From positions 893,501 to 957,500 of the forward strand of contig NC_014720.1 in assembly GCF_000166775.1 (NCBI RefSeq): a stretch of DNA of 64,000 nt, in the 5' to 3' direction. A program made the translations under genes and the position numbers. This DNA is from Caldicellulosiruptor kronotskyensis 2002. Its GTDB lineage: Bacteria; Bacillota; Thermoanaerobacteria; Caldicellulosiruptorales; Caldicellulosiruptoraceae. Below the pieces are notes generated by a model. The model made no database searches, was not told the origin of the DNA, and worked only from the letters and a program-made list of their open reading frames with translations. Shown piece by piece: positions 17,227 to 26,575 of this stretch (positions are counted from its first letter, which is position 1; each line of letters starts with the position of its first letter).

Positions 17227-17489
17227 GTGATACAGGCAACGTCAAAGATTACTGGAAGAGTCAGGTATAACTGCCAGCTTAGATATGGAAAATTATTGGT
17301 GGGGAGATAGGAAACACCGTACTTTTTCACGATGCAGGACGATGGCAAAGTTGTAATTGAAGTAATAAGAAGAGAAAACTATCAGAGCTTGGCGGGTCTT
17401 TGAAGTCATCAGTTGCGTTCACGTATTTGGAACATGAAGCAAATAGTACAAAAGAGATCTGGGAAAAAAGAGTGAAAGGGCCACAATAA
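17227..17489 (+). pseudogene. Decayed AbrB-type antitoxin
   Basis: Reading across frames recovers an AbrB/MazE-type antitoxin. It begins near GTG 17227 with QATSKITG, continues as QV-LPA-I in a shifted frame that holds two stop codons, and then reads FFTMQDDGKVVIEVIRRENY. After another one-base shift near 17395 comes SLKSSVAFTYLEHEANS, and then EIWEKRVKGPQ and a stop. The stop overlaps the toxin ATG as TAATG, the usual translational coupling of such pairs. Several independent lesions mean no functional antitoxin is made. Confidence 0.6.
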
Positions 17490-17663
17490 TGGAAAAAGTT
17501 TGGGTTGATACAAATGTTATTTTGAGATATCTTTTGCAAGACCACCAGGAGTTTTTTCAGAAGTCTCAAAAGATTATGCTTGAGGCGGAGCAAGGGAAGT
17601 TAAAACTGCTTGTTGCACCAATTACAATTGCGAAGGTTGTATGGACTCTTGAATCGTTTTATA

Positions 17664-17722
17664 AGGTACCAAGGAAGGAGATAGCTGATATTTTAAGTGC
17701 TTTCATATGTTCTGATGGTATT
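17664..17722. repeat. 59-bp target-site duplication, left copy
   Basis: Positions 17664-17722 are identical to 19705-19763 and lie directly against the two ends of the IS1634-family element. The sequence belongs to the PIN toxin gene. Unusually long, variable duplications are a known trait of IS1634. Confidence 0.93.
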
Positions 17723-19704
17723 CTTGACTTTGTCAGTTTGAAACTCAAAAAGCTTGGGAGGACTGGGATTGACAAAATTTGGACCTCAATTTTGTCACTA
17801 CATCATTTGTTAATGCCAATAAATCCTAAACCTTCCTCATATGTCATGAAATTTTTTGGCCCCTTTATCTTCATCACATTCAGGATGTCTATAGCTCCTC
17901 CTTCTGTCCTTTGCTTTATCAAATATTTCTTCCCTTTTATCTCTATTTCAATAAAATTCATTGAATCTATCGCTTCCATTATCCTTTCACTACTTATCTC
18001 TTTACCTTTTTTCCTCAAAATATATTCCAATGTCCGTTGTAATAAAAATGCCAAAAAACATATCACAAAATGTCCTTTTATTCTACTTTCTGTAAAGTGA
18101 TATATCGGTCGTACTTCTAAACAGCTTTTCATTACTCTGAATGACTGTTCTATCTTCCATAAATCGTGATATGCTCCTAAAACTTCTTCTACATCCATAT
18201 CCTTTTTACTCGTCTGTATTGCATAATAACCGTCAAACTTCTCATCTCGTTTTATCGCTTCCTCATCCAATTCATATTCTTCTGTCTTTGATTTCTTCTT
18301 CAAATATCTCCTCGCACCTTTTTTCTCTAAGGATGTTATACTTCCTTTGTTCTCTAAAAGCTCTTTGGCTTTTGATACAAGTCTTTCCCTGTCTTCTTTG
18401 TCTTTCTTAGCTCTCTTGCTTGAATACGTTATTATCAGTCTCTCTTCTATTTTAAACTCTTTACCCTCTTCATCCTTGATAACATTTGTTCTTTCCAATA
18501 CCTTATATTTGAATTCATCTCCATAAATTTCTTCAGCATTCAAACAACTTTTTCCATCAAGCCTTTTATATCCTTCTTGCTCAAATACTTCATCTAAAAC
18601 TTCTTTACTTGCATTCTTTAATCTGCTTGCTACTATATAATCATATCCCGCTTCTTTTATCATCTTTAAATTTAATCTGCTGTTGAGCCCTTTGTCTGCT
18701 ACTATCACTATCTTATCTATACTAAATTTTTCCTTCAGTTTCCTCAATATCTTTACCATTGTTTTGCTATCTATTGTATTGCCAGGAAAAAGTTCATAAC
18801 CTATCGGCCTGCCTTCTTTGTCTACCAAAAGCCCTAACACAACCTGTACTTCATTTATCTTGTTGTCTTTGCTAAAACCAAAATTTTTAAGTTCATCGGC
18901 TCTACAACTCTCAAAGTATATTGTCGTCACGTCATAAAAAACTATATCAACCACCATCTTAAATAAATCCCTATTTCTCTGATACAGGTATGTCTCTAAA
19001 TCCTCTTTTATACTGTCAAGAAAATCTAAACACCTGTATAATTGATTTAAATCTATATCCTCTTCAAATCCAAAATATCTATTCTTCTCATGATAAGTTC
19101 TCAGTTTGCTCATAGGTTCTATCAATCTCTGTATGGTCATTAAAAAACTTACTTTGTCTACGTCAAATTTTATCTTTCTCCCCCTTGTTGCTCTCTCTTT
19201 TAAAAATTTATCTATTTCAAGTTCTTCCCATAACTTTCTGAATACAATGTACCCCCAATTTTTTATAACTGCATCCGATACATCCTCTTCAGATTCAATA
19301 GTAACAGCTTCTGTATTGTCAGTAGTTGTTCTTTCAACAATATCAGATAGTTTTTTTACAATGTTTCTAAAAGCAGGATCATTTTTGAGGAGATCAAGTC
19401 TACCAAAATTGAATAGCACTCTTTGCTTAACCTTGCCATTTTCACGATAGTTTTCGACTAATCTAACATACTGGTAACCGCCAGCATTAGTTATTTTGAC
19501 AAACATATGGTAGCTCCTCAAAGGTATTTTGAATAATTGTACCACAAAATATTCAAAATGTCAAGTATTTATAGCATATTTCAGACTCTAATTTGCCACT
19601 ACAATTTTTAAAATTTTTTATTTTTCTATTTTCAAAACCCGCATAAATTAAGACTTTGTCATTTTTTGTTAGCTCAATAACCACTCCTAATTGACAAAGT
19701 CAAG
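17723..19704 (-). mobile_element. IS1634-family insertion sequence, complete (1982 bp)
   Basis: The inverted terminal repeats CTTGACTTTGTCA (17723-17735) and TGACAAAGTCAAG (19692-19704) bound the element. One uninterrupted transposase gene lies inside on the minus strand. The direct repeats outside the ends are 59 bp. The element is almost identical to the truncated copy at 11297-12567, which implies recent transposition. Confidence 0.93.
17803..19506 (-). CDS. IS1634-family (IS4 superfamily) transposase
   Basis: 567 residues from ATG 19506, with GGAG 7 bases ahead; a longer frame starting at 19545 has no binding site. The start MFVKITNAGGYQYVRLVENYR is typical of the IS1634 group. The DDE core reads FYDVTTIYFES, IVADKGLNSRLNLKMI and YHDLWKIEQSFRVMKSCLEVRPIYH, the last being the Y-(2)-R-(3)-E-(6)-K-like signature of IS4-type enzymes. 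No frameshift is present, unlike the copy at 11.4 kb, so this enzyme is probably active. Confidence 0.92.
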   Translation of the reverse strand: MFVKITNAGGYQYVRLVENYRENGKVKQRVLFNFGRLDLLKNDPAFRNIVKKLSDIVERTTTDNTEAVTIESEEDVSDAVIKNWGYIVFRKLWEELEIDKFLKERATRGRKIKFDVDKVSFLMTIQRLIEPMSKLRTYHEKNRYFGFEEDIDLNQLYRCLDFLDSIKEDLETYLYQRNRDLFKMVVDIVFYDVTTIYFESCRADELKNFGFSKDNKINEVQVVLGLLVDKEGRPIGYELFPGNTIDSKTMVKILRKLKEKFSIDKIVIVADKGLNSRLNLKMIKEAGYDYIVASRLKNASKEVLDEVFEQEGYKRLDGKSCLNAEEIYGDEFKYKVLERTNVIKDEEGKEFKIEERLIITYSSKRAKKDKEDRERLVSKAKELLENKGSITSLEKKGARRYLKKKSKTEEYELDEEAIKRDEKFDGYYAIQTSKKDMDVEEVLGAYHDLWKIEQSFRVMKSCLEVRPIYHFTESRIKGHFVICFLAFLLQRTLEYILRKKGKEISSERIMEAIDSMNFIEIEIKGKKYLIKQRTEGGAIDILNVMKIKGPKNFMTYEEGLGFIGINK

Positions 19705-19763
19705 AGGTACCAAGGAAGGAGATAGCTGATATTTTAAGTGCTTTCATATGTTCTGATGGTATT
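19705..19763. repeat. 59-bp target-site duplication, right copy
   Basis: Identical to 17664-17722. It directly follows the right terminal repeat of the IS1634-family element and continues into the 3' part of the PIN toxin gene. Confidence 0.93.
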
Positions 19764-20095
19764 GAAGCAGAAGAAGGGGATGTTGTTCTTTTTGCACTCA
19801 AAAGCTACAAAGAAAGCAATGTTGATTTCATTGATGCATATCTTTCTCATCACATGGCAAAGTTGGGGAACAACAAGATATTCACTTTTGATAAGAAACA
19901 TTTTTCAAGACTTGATATGGAAATTTTAAATACAGATTAGGAATAGTGAAAATGGTATCCATAGAACCAACCTCAGCACCCTTAAATAAAATTGCTGATT
20001 TCTTTTTAGTAAACATATATTATCTGCTATGCAGGACTGATATGCGCTCTTCTGAAAAGTAAGACACAAAAAACTGTCAACTGCAAACTCCATCA

Positions 20096-20242
20096 GATGC
20101 AAACAAAGAAACTGCCTCTGACGATATAAAAGAGTTGTTGCTGCTGGTTCAAAATCTGTAGGAGGAAGATTTGAAGCTATTAAAGCAAATAGCAAGAAGG
20201 CTAAGTAGGAAGACAGGAATTTTAGGTGCAGAACACGATTAA
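20096..20242 (+). pseudogene. Remnant of a regulator C-terminus
   Basis: The frame reads DANKETASDDIKELLLLVQNL, an in-frame TAG, then EEDLKLLKQIARRLSRKTG and ends at 20242. The LS-EEDLKLLKQIARRL helix is common at the C-terminus of XRE-type regulators and antitoxins. Upstream sequence (19941-20095) shows no intact N-terminus. Short and weakly assigned. Confidence 0.3.
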
Positions 20243-20420
20243 CGAATTGTTAAAACTTTTATTTGGCAAGCAAAGAATTTATAGAAAATGTGAGAAGATT
20301 AGTGTATAATCTTGAGTAATGGTATTAGTTTTAGGAGGAATTATTTTGCTTGAACAGGAGTTAGCTAATTACTTGATTTAAACCAAAAAAGCAATCCTTG
20401 AAAAACAAATTGTTTTTCCT

Positions 20421-20786
20421 ATGGTAGATAGTTCGTTAACTTTAAACGTAGTTTGTTTAGATAATATTTCGGAAAGACTATTAATAGATATTAATAGAAA
20501 GGGTACGTTTAAACTAACACGTTGTACATACAACGAAAGATATCAGACAGTTATAACCTTAGTAAGATTGGATATTGATACAAAACCTCACAGGAATCCA
20601 GATGGAACAGTTATTGGACCTAACCACATACATATATACAAAGAAGGATATGGAGATAAGTGGGCTTATCCATTAGAGGACTTTAAGTGTTTCAAAAATC
20701 CTAAAGACCTAATACAAACATTTGTAGAATTTTGTAGATTTTGCAATATCATAGAAATTCCTACCGTTCAGGCGGTGATGACATAG
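20421..20786 (+). CDS. DUF6978-like protein, probably 5'-truncated by a nonsense codon
   Basis: 121 residues from ATG 20421, which lacks a good ribosome binding site. A better start is TTG 20346, with AGGAGG 7 bases ahead. That frame reads MLEQELANYLI, then TAA at 20379-20381, then TKKAILEKQIVFPM straight into the ORF. A single AAA-to-TAA change would explain it. The protein (RCTYNERYQTVITLVRLDID, GPNHIHIYKEGYGDKWAYPL) resembles the small DUF6978 family often found ahead of DUF1828 proteins. Its function is unknown. It ends directly at the next gene's ATG, so translation is coupled. Confidence 0.55.
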   Translation: MVDSSLTLNVVCLDNISERLLIDINRKGTFKLTRCTYNERYQTVITLVRLDIDTKPHRNPDGTVIGPNHIHIYKEGYGDKWAYPLEDFKCFKNPKDLIQTFVEFCRFCNIIEIPTVQAVMT

Positions 20787-21560
20787 ATGAGTGAAGTGTT
20801 AGAAGCAAAATTTTTTATCGATTCTTATTTAAAATGGTTAAAAGAGAATACTGATATAAAAAAATTAGAGAATAATGTTTTTGAACTGACTACTCCCTTT
20901 CTTGATAGACACAACGACTATATCCAAATTTATGTGGTAAAAGAAGGTGACAAACTGACCTTGACCGACGGTGGATATACGCTAAATGATTTAGCCATGT
21001 CAGGAATGGAAATGAACACAGAAAGAAGGAAACAAATTCTAAAAACTATTTTAAATGGCTTTGGTATTAGTCTAGAAAAGGAAGCGTTGGTAGTTAAGTG
21101 CGATTTAAAGACTTTTCCTTTGTACAAGCATAACTTAATACAGGCAATATTAGCAATCAATGATATGTTCATGTTGTCGCGCCAGAATGTAATGTCGATA
21201 TTTTTAGAAGATGTAGAGAATTTTCTAAAAGCAAATAATATTAGGTATGTCCCAGGTTTTAGCTTAATTGGAAAAAGTGGTTTTAATTATAGATTTGATT
21301 TTGTTATACCATATTCTAAAAATGCTCCGGAGAGGTTTATAAAAGCTGTAAATAATCCTACCAAAGATATTACAAAGTCAATAATATTTGCATGGAATGA
21401 TACAAAGGTAACGCGAACTGGTGAAACAAAATTGTATACAATCTTAAACGATGAAGACAACGATGTTTCATCAGATATAATAAGAGCTTTTTTAGAGTAT
21501 GAGATAACACCTATAAAATGGACAGAAAGAAAGAAGTATATAGATGAGTTAGCAGCATAA
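20787..21560 (+). CDS. DUF1828/DUF1829-type protein
   Basis: 257 residues, ATG directly after the preceding stop. The N-terminal half (TPFLDRHNDYIQIYVVKEGDKLTLTDGGYTLNDL) matches my recollection of DUF1828, where a TDGG turn follows an antiparallel pair. The C-terminal half (VPGFSLIGKSGFNYRFDFVIP, KSIIFAWNDT) matches DUF1829. The function is unknown; these genes recur in phage and accessory regions and are often paired with a small upstream partner. The gene looks intact although its partner carries a stop. Confidence 0.65.
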   Translation: MSEVLEAKFFIDSYLKWLKENTDIKKLENNVFELTTPFLDRHNDYIQIYVVKEGDKLTLTDGGYTLNDLAMSGMEMNTERRKQILKTILNGFGISLEKEALVVKCDLKTFPLYKHNLIQAILAINDMFMLSRQNVMSIFLEDVENFLKANNIRYVPGFSLIGKSGFNYRFDFVIPYSKNAPERFIKAVNNPTKDITKSIIFAWNDTKVTRTGETKLYTILNDEDNDVSSDIIRAFLEYEITPIKWTERKKYIDELAA

Positions 21561-21697
21561 CTTAGTGTAAAATATTTATAGGATTTGAGATAGAAAAATA
21601 GCTCCCTCCTCTTGGTAGAAAAGAAAGAATGATATAAAATAATGTGGTGAAAATAAAAAAACTAAAAGGAAAACGGACCAAATGAGGGAGCAAAGTA

Positions 21698-21814
21698 ATT
21701 GATAATATTATAGCAAAGATAGAGAAACTTTCAAATATGTTTGGAGAAGGCATAGTGGAGATAGCAAGTTATAAGAAAGATATAGCGAAGTATTCAATGG
21801 AATTGAAGAGACGA
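21698..21814 (+). pseudogene. N-terminal fragment of an ISLre2-family transposase
   Basis: About 39 codons read IDNIIAKIEKLSNMFGEGIV and then SYKKDIAKYSMELKRR, preceded by GAGGGAG. The frame is cut where an IS256-family terminal repeat starts near 21813. The matching C-terminal part of an ISLre2 (UPF0236) transposase lies at 26576-26968, so the two pieces may be one gene pushed apart by later insertions. Confidence 0.5.
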
Positions 21815-21876
21815 GACTATAAATAATTTTGTGTAAAGTATAAGGACCTCCTTCTTGGTAAGAATCAGAATATAAA

Positions 21877-21889
21877 CAAAAATATCCAA
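21877..21889. repeat. 13-bp direct repeat bracketing the IS110-type insertion (left)
   Basis: CAAAAATATCCAA occurs here and at 23550-23562, either side of the IS110-type transposase and its non-coding end. It may mark the insertion point in the IS256 left end; chance cannot be excluded in such AT-rich DNA. Confidence 0.4.
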
Positions 21890-22042
21890 GAAGACAAACG
21901 GTATAATGTCAAGGGGGTTTTTAAAGAATTTTTTTTAGATAATTAGGGCAAAAAAGACAATAGAATACCGAGCCGCTCAGCATGGAAAAATTTAACTGGC
22001 AGCTTGTTTGGGAAGGACTATTAAATTAAAAAATTGGGACTA

Positions 22043-23289
22043 ACTAAGTATTGTAAACATCACCTCTTTCTTGATATATTTGACCAAGGCTAGAGCATGG
22101 CAAAGATCAAAGGAATTAAGCGTCTTGCGGTTAGGACGAGGGCACGTTTATGCTGGTGCTTGGTAACCTCTGAGAACTTCTTGTTGTAGAAGGCTTTGTA
22201 GCGTACTGTGTGCACCCTAACACAGTTAGCAGCCTCAACAAGATAATATCTCAGATATTGGTTACCACACTTAGCCAATGAGGTTTCCTGGGCATTGAAG
22301 TTGCCTTATTGGTACTGAGTCCAAACCAGGCCAGAATACTTTGCCAAAGCAGCTTCATTTTTGAAGCGTTTAATATCACCGATTTCAGCCTAGATAGCAG
22401 CTGCAAGAACATCTCCTATGCCAGGAATGGTAGTCAGGGTTTGAGAGAAAGCTTTAAGTAGTTTAGAGATTTCTTTGTCGAGTTTTTTGAGTTGTTCTTG
22501 CATAAATCTGATGTTTTCAAGAGTCATAGACAAAGCTAAGTCATTTGCCTCAGCCAACAGAGGATGTAATCTAAAGGAACGCTTAGCAGCAGTTTTAAGT
22601 ATTTCAGCGATTTTATTGACATCTGAGAGTCTATTGTTGCCGTTATCGGATACGAATTTAATTAAATCTTCTAAAGGCATGGAGGCAATGTCGTCAGGTG
22701 TAAAGTTTTCGATGATAGCACAAGAAGCTTTACCGAATATATCTGAAAATGGGCAGTCTTGAGAATAAGTAGAGAATTTAAGGTATATGAGATTGAGAGC
22801 TCTGTTTTTTTCACGTGTCAAATTGTGAACAAGATGATAGCGCATTCTGGTAAGGCGTTGTAGTGTAGCATATTTAAAATCAGGTAAAGGTGTTGGGTTG
22901 AGTTTGCTGAACCTGACACATTCAGCGATGATAATTGCATCGATGCTATCTGTTTTAGGCAAGAAAGTGTAGATTTTTTTAAAGCCTTTGACTATGCTTG
23001 GGTTGAGAACATAAAAAGTTGGTTTATATAGCAGCAGTTCAGATGAAGAAGCAAGATACAAGTGCAGATGCCAAGCGTAATGTGAAGTTGCTTCCATGCC
23101 AAACTTAATACAGGATAGATTATACTGGCTGAGGCAATCAATAACTCTTTTGATTAATTCGTTAGCGCCTTCTTGATCGTTAGGCAAGGAAAAAGGTTTT
23201 TTAATCAAGTGATTTCCGGCATCATCGATGAAGAAGATAGAATTTGACTGACTACTGATATCAATGCCCACGATTAAAGTATTTGGCAA
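22043..23289 (-). pseudogene. IS110-family transposase (RuvC-like DEDD recombinase) with nonsense mutations
   Basis: TTG 23289 has AAAGGAGG 8 bases ahead. The DEDD domain reads IVGIDISSQSN, GMEATSHYAWHL and KTDSIDAIIIAEC. The C-terminal transposase_20 part reads LTTIPGIGDVLAAAI, then a TAG, AEIGDIKRFKNEAALAKYSGL, then a TAA before GNFNAQETSLAKCGNQYLRYYL. A frame slip follows after RLIPLIFAML. Two in-frame stops and the slip leave it inactive. IS110 enzymes are guided by a structured bridge RNA, and a candidate lies just upstream. Confidence 0.8.
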
Positions 23290-23349
23290 TTTGAAGACCT
23301 CCTTTTTGCAAATAGTGGTAAGAAAAAGTGTTAAGCCCTTTATCCCTGG

Positions 23350-23484
23350 GGATTACACGTAATGCAGCCTCGCCGATATTAGAGCTACGGAGCAGTTTAC
23401 AGGGTGCACACATCTGACATGCTCAAATCAGATGTGGTAAACTGCCAGTGCACAGCAAACGAGTAAACATTACTCATGTAATCC
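23350..23484 (-). ncRNA. Candidate IS110 bridge RNA region
   Basis: Upstream of the IS110-type transposase are nested complementary blocks. GGATTAC (23350-23356) pairs with GTAATCC (23478-23484). GCAGTTTAC (23392-23400) pairs with GTAAACTGC (23437-23445). CACATCTGA (23409-23417) pairs with TCAGATGTG (23428-23436) around a 10-nt loop. IS110-subgroup elements encode their bridge RNA in the non-coding end 5' of the transposase, which is the position seen here. The loop assignments to target and donor were not made. Confidence 0.55.
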
Positions 23485-23549
23485 TTTGGGGTTCAGTCTT
23501 TCTCAAGCTGTGAAGTGCAGATATCAAAGCACGTCCAGCAGGAGGTGAT

Positions 23550-23562
23550 CAAAAATATCCAA
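23550..23562. repeat. 13-bp direct repeat bracketing the IS110-type insertion (right)
   Basis: CAAAAATATCCAA, identical to 21877-21889. The IS256 non-coding end appears to resume after it. Confidence 0.4.
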
Positions 23563-23796
23563 ATAAACTAAATCAGGCTTAAACTTTTTCTGATTTTAGT
23601 TTACCAAAAATAAAGGGCAAATTTAAACTGTAGCAGTCAATTTTAATATTCAATTTTTGAGAAGTGAGTGTTTTAAGAAAAGTTTGCTATCAAGGTGAGT
23701 TTCCAGTAATTAATTGGTACTGATAATTTAATGTACCAATTGAGATATGAAGTTTTAAGTGATTTGATAATCATATTATACGGGGAGGTTTTTGTT

Positions 23797-25021
23797 ATGG
23801 AAAATGTTTTAACAAAAGAACAATTGCTTGAGTTCATAAGGAAAAATAACATCCAGAGTGTAAGTGACATTTATGAAAGCTTGAAGGATCTATTCAAAGA
23901 CTTACTCCAAAGTTTTTTAGAAGCAGAAATTGAGGAAAGTTTAGGGTACGAAAAATATGATATCAAAAACAAGCAGACAACAAATTCCCGAAATGGTTAT
24001 AGTCAAAAAACTGTCAAAACCAAGTTTGGTGAAATGGAGCTTGATATTCCAAGAGATATAGAAGATGAATTTGAACCCAAGAAAATTCCTAAGTACAAAA
24101 GAGATATTTCAGAGATTGAAGACAAAATCATAGCCCTGTATTCAAGAGGAATGACAACACGAGACATTCATGAGCAAATTAAAGATATTTATGGTATTGA
24201 AGTATCTAGCGAAATGGTTAGCAAAATTACAGAGAAAATTATCCCTGAGATAAGAGAATGGCAAAATAGACCATTGGAAAAGATGTATCCGTTTATTTTC
24301 ATGGACGCGATCCATTACAAGATAAAAGATGAGGGTAAAATTGTGAATAAAGCTGCCTATGTTGTTTTAGGTATTAACATTGAAGGATATAAGGATGTTT
24401 TAGGAATATGGATTGGAGAAAGTGAAAGCTCTAAATTCTGGTTGGGTGTTTTAAATGACTTGAAAACAAGACCAGTGGAAGAGGTATTACTATTTTGTGT
24501 TGATGGGTTGACAGGTTTAAAGGAAGCAATAGAAGCAGTGTTCCCAAAAAGCGATATTCAAAGGTGTATTATTCATCAGCCAAGTCAATTCGTTCAAGTA
24601 TCTTTCATACAAGCATATAAAAGAATTTTCAAAGGATTTTAAAAAAGTGTATCAGGCAACTAATGAAGAAGAAGCGTTGGACAATTTTTGTCAGGTAAAA
24701 GAGAAATGGGGGAAACAGTATCCTTATGCGTTTAGGAGCTGGGAAAACAACTGGAAGCTACTAACATCGTTTTTAAGTTTCCCCCGGCAGAATAAGGAAG
24801 ATAATTTATACAACAAACATTATAGAAGGAGTTCATAGACAATTTAGAAAAGTGACAAAGACAAAATCAGTATTTCCAAACGATACAGCGTTAGAGAAAA
24901 TGCTTTATCTTGCAACAAAAAATGTTGTAAGAAAGTGGACACAGAGGTACAGAAATTGGGATATAATATTAAATCAGCTTTTGATAATGTATCCAGAACG
25001 TTTAAGTGGATATATAAATTA
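23797..25021 (+). pseudogene. IS256-family (mutator-type) transposase, frameshifted
   Basis: ATG 23797 with GGGGAGG upstream. The first 260 codons are sound: LLQSFLEAEIEESLGYEKYD, NSRNGYSQKTVKTKFGEMEL, FIFMDAIHYKIKDEGKIVNKAAYV (first Asp) and LLFCVDGLTGLKEAIEAVFP (second Asp). After RCIIHQ the frame shifts. KEFSKDFKKVYQATNEEEAL follows in another frame, then a third frame gives IIYTTNIIEGVHRQFRKVTK (catalytic Glu) and RNWDIILNQLLIMYPERL. At least two indels inactivate it. Confidence 0.85.
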
Positions 25022-25207
25022 ATAACAAACCTCAGTTCGCTTTTAGATTTCTTCCATGGAAGCAATCTAAAACAAATTAGAACCAGAAAAATCAGAGCAA
25101 TATATCCCAGTATTAAATTTTGTCCAGCTTTTAAAAAATTTATGCATAAAAATTTTTAAAATGGTAATACTAAAAAATAGAAGGTAGACAAGATTATCCT
25201 GAATGAT
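25022..25207. other. Non-coding tail of the IS256 element
   Basis: Lies between the dead transposase stop and the right terminal repeat. No gene is recognised. A stretch around 25090-25160 is open on plus but has no start signal. Confidence 0.35.
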
Positions 25208-25260
25208 TTCTTACCAAGAGGGATGGTTCAATTTAAATACACAAAATTATTTACAGACCC

Positions 25261-26503
25261 GAAGAGCTTGTCAAGAATATTGTGTTTCCATTTCATAACG
25301 CATATAGTAGAGCTGCAATATATTGTAACTACATTTTTTAAGAGTAGGTACTCCATTTTCCCCTTGACCCGATGTAAGTTTTCTTTTTGTGAATAGATGT
25401 TTGTTTCTAAAACTTCTACAGTCTGAAAATAAGCCCCTAAGTTATTTTTATTTTTTCAATTATACTGTTAACACTTTCTACTGCATTGGTAGTATAGATA
25501 TGCTTTCTTAAATCTTCAGGATACTTCATATGTGCAAGATAAAATTCGGCTTTTTCGCAAATAGCCTTTATGAATCTGGGGTATTTTGAGGAATATTGAT
25601 TACAAAGATCTTTAAACTTTAAAACTGCTTCATCGAAATCAGAAGAGGAAGTTCTTAATTTATCAAGTTCTTTTTTGAAAACAGAAGCATCATCTCAAGT
25701 TTATTGTTTTCTAACGTTGCGTTGAAGGTGAACAAAACATAGTTGATGGTCGGCAAGGGGATAAGCGAGTCTAACAGCATCGATTATGCCTGGGAAATCA
25801 TCGCTTACGACTATTAAGACTTTTTTAAGACCTCTTGTAATTAAGTCGTCAAAGACTCTCATCCAATCGGCTTTGTTTTCTTTGCCGAAAAAGGTATAAA
25901 CTCCAAAGATGTCTTTTTTTTACCTTCCAAATCGATGCCAGCACGACATTGCAAGTAGCTTGTTTAACTTTTGAGTTATCTTTAATTTCGCTTTTGAATA
26001 ACCGTCAATGATAAGAGCAAAAGCACAACCATCGAAGTTCTCTTTGTTTGAAAAGTTGAAACTCGTTTTTAAGTTCGCTTTTGATTTTTTCGATTTCGTC
26101 TTCAGGATAAGGCAGATTTATGCTTTTAAGAGTTTGGACAAGAGAACGCTCAAGAGTAACCATTGGCGACTAAAGACATGAGCAGGTAAGTAGGTAAACT
26201 ATCAACTCTTTTATAGCGGTCAGGGAGGATAGAAGGTCGAAAGGTTCTAAGTGTGTGTACGAGGAACAGAAATTTCAAGACTTCCAACAGGTATTGCAAG
26301 TTTTCTCTCATAGAAGCCATTGCCTTTGTCGTTTTCGTTTAGCAAGGTAAACAGTTCTTTCTGATAACATAAAGCAATCGAGCAAGTTTTACTTTTAGCT
26401 GTTTTAGAGCTGGGCGAGTAGGGTCGTTCTTGGAACAATACATATTCAGCACTTGTTCGATAGCCATATTTTTAGCGGTTTCAAAAATTTCATTTTTCCC
26501 CAT
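25261..26503 (-). pseudogene. Second IS256-family transposase, heavily degraded
   Basis: Starts at ATG 26503 (MGKNEIFETAKNMAIEQVL) after AAAGGGGG. It then needs several frame changes: GNGFYERKLAIPVGSLEISVPRT, FRPSILPDRYKRVDSLPTYLLMSLVANGYS and, near the end, GAYFQTVEVLETNIYSQKENLH. Many stops and shifts are present. The C-terminus appears cut where the neighbouring IS256 element ends (25260). At the right, ACACAATTTTATTTTAAGT (26550-26568) is its likely terminal repeat. Confidence 0.7.
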
Positions 26504-26575
26504 AATCGTAAACCCCCTTTGGTGGTTATTTCAATACCAATTATACAGTGGACACAATTTTATTTTAAGTCCCGA

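Larger units (their letters stand above)
17489..19940 (+). pseudogene. PIN-domain toxin gene (VapC-like) split by an IS1634-family element
   Basis: The 5' part 17489-17722 reads MEKVWVDTNVILRYLL, the PIN start with its first Asp, then WTLESFYKVPRKEIADIL. After the insertion sequence and its 59-bp target repeat, the same frame resumes at 19764 and ends at 19940 with FIDAYLSHHMAKLGN and IFTFDKKHFSRLD, which carry the remaining acidic residues. Removing the element and one repeat restores a 136-residue ORF with no other lesion. PIN toxins are Mg-dependent RNases, usually acting on tRNA or rRNA. The partner antitoxin immediately upstream is decayed. Confidence 0.82.
21813..25260 (+). mobile_element. 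IS256-family element, degraded and interrupted by an IS110-type element
   Basis: Inverted ends share TAAATAATTTTGTGTA: 21820-21835 reads inward on plus and 25253-25238 inward on minus. A second matching block CTTGGTAAGAA lies further in on both sides. Outside the ends GAAGAG occurs on both sides, possibly what is left of an 8-bp target duplication. Inside are a dead IS256 transposase (23797-25021) and an IS110-type insertion (about 21890-23549). Confidence 0.6.
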
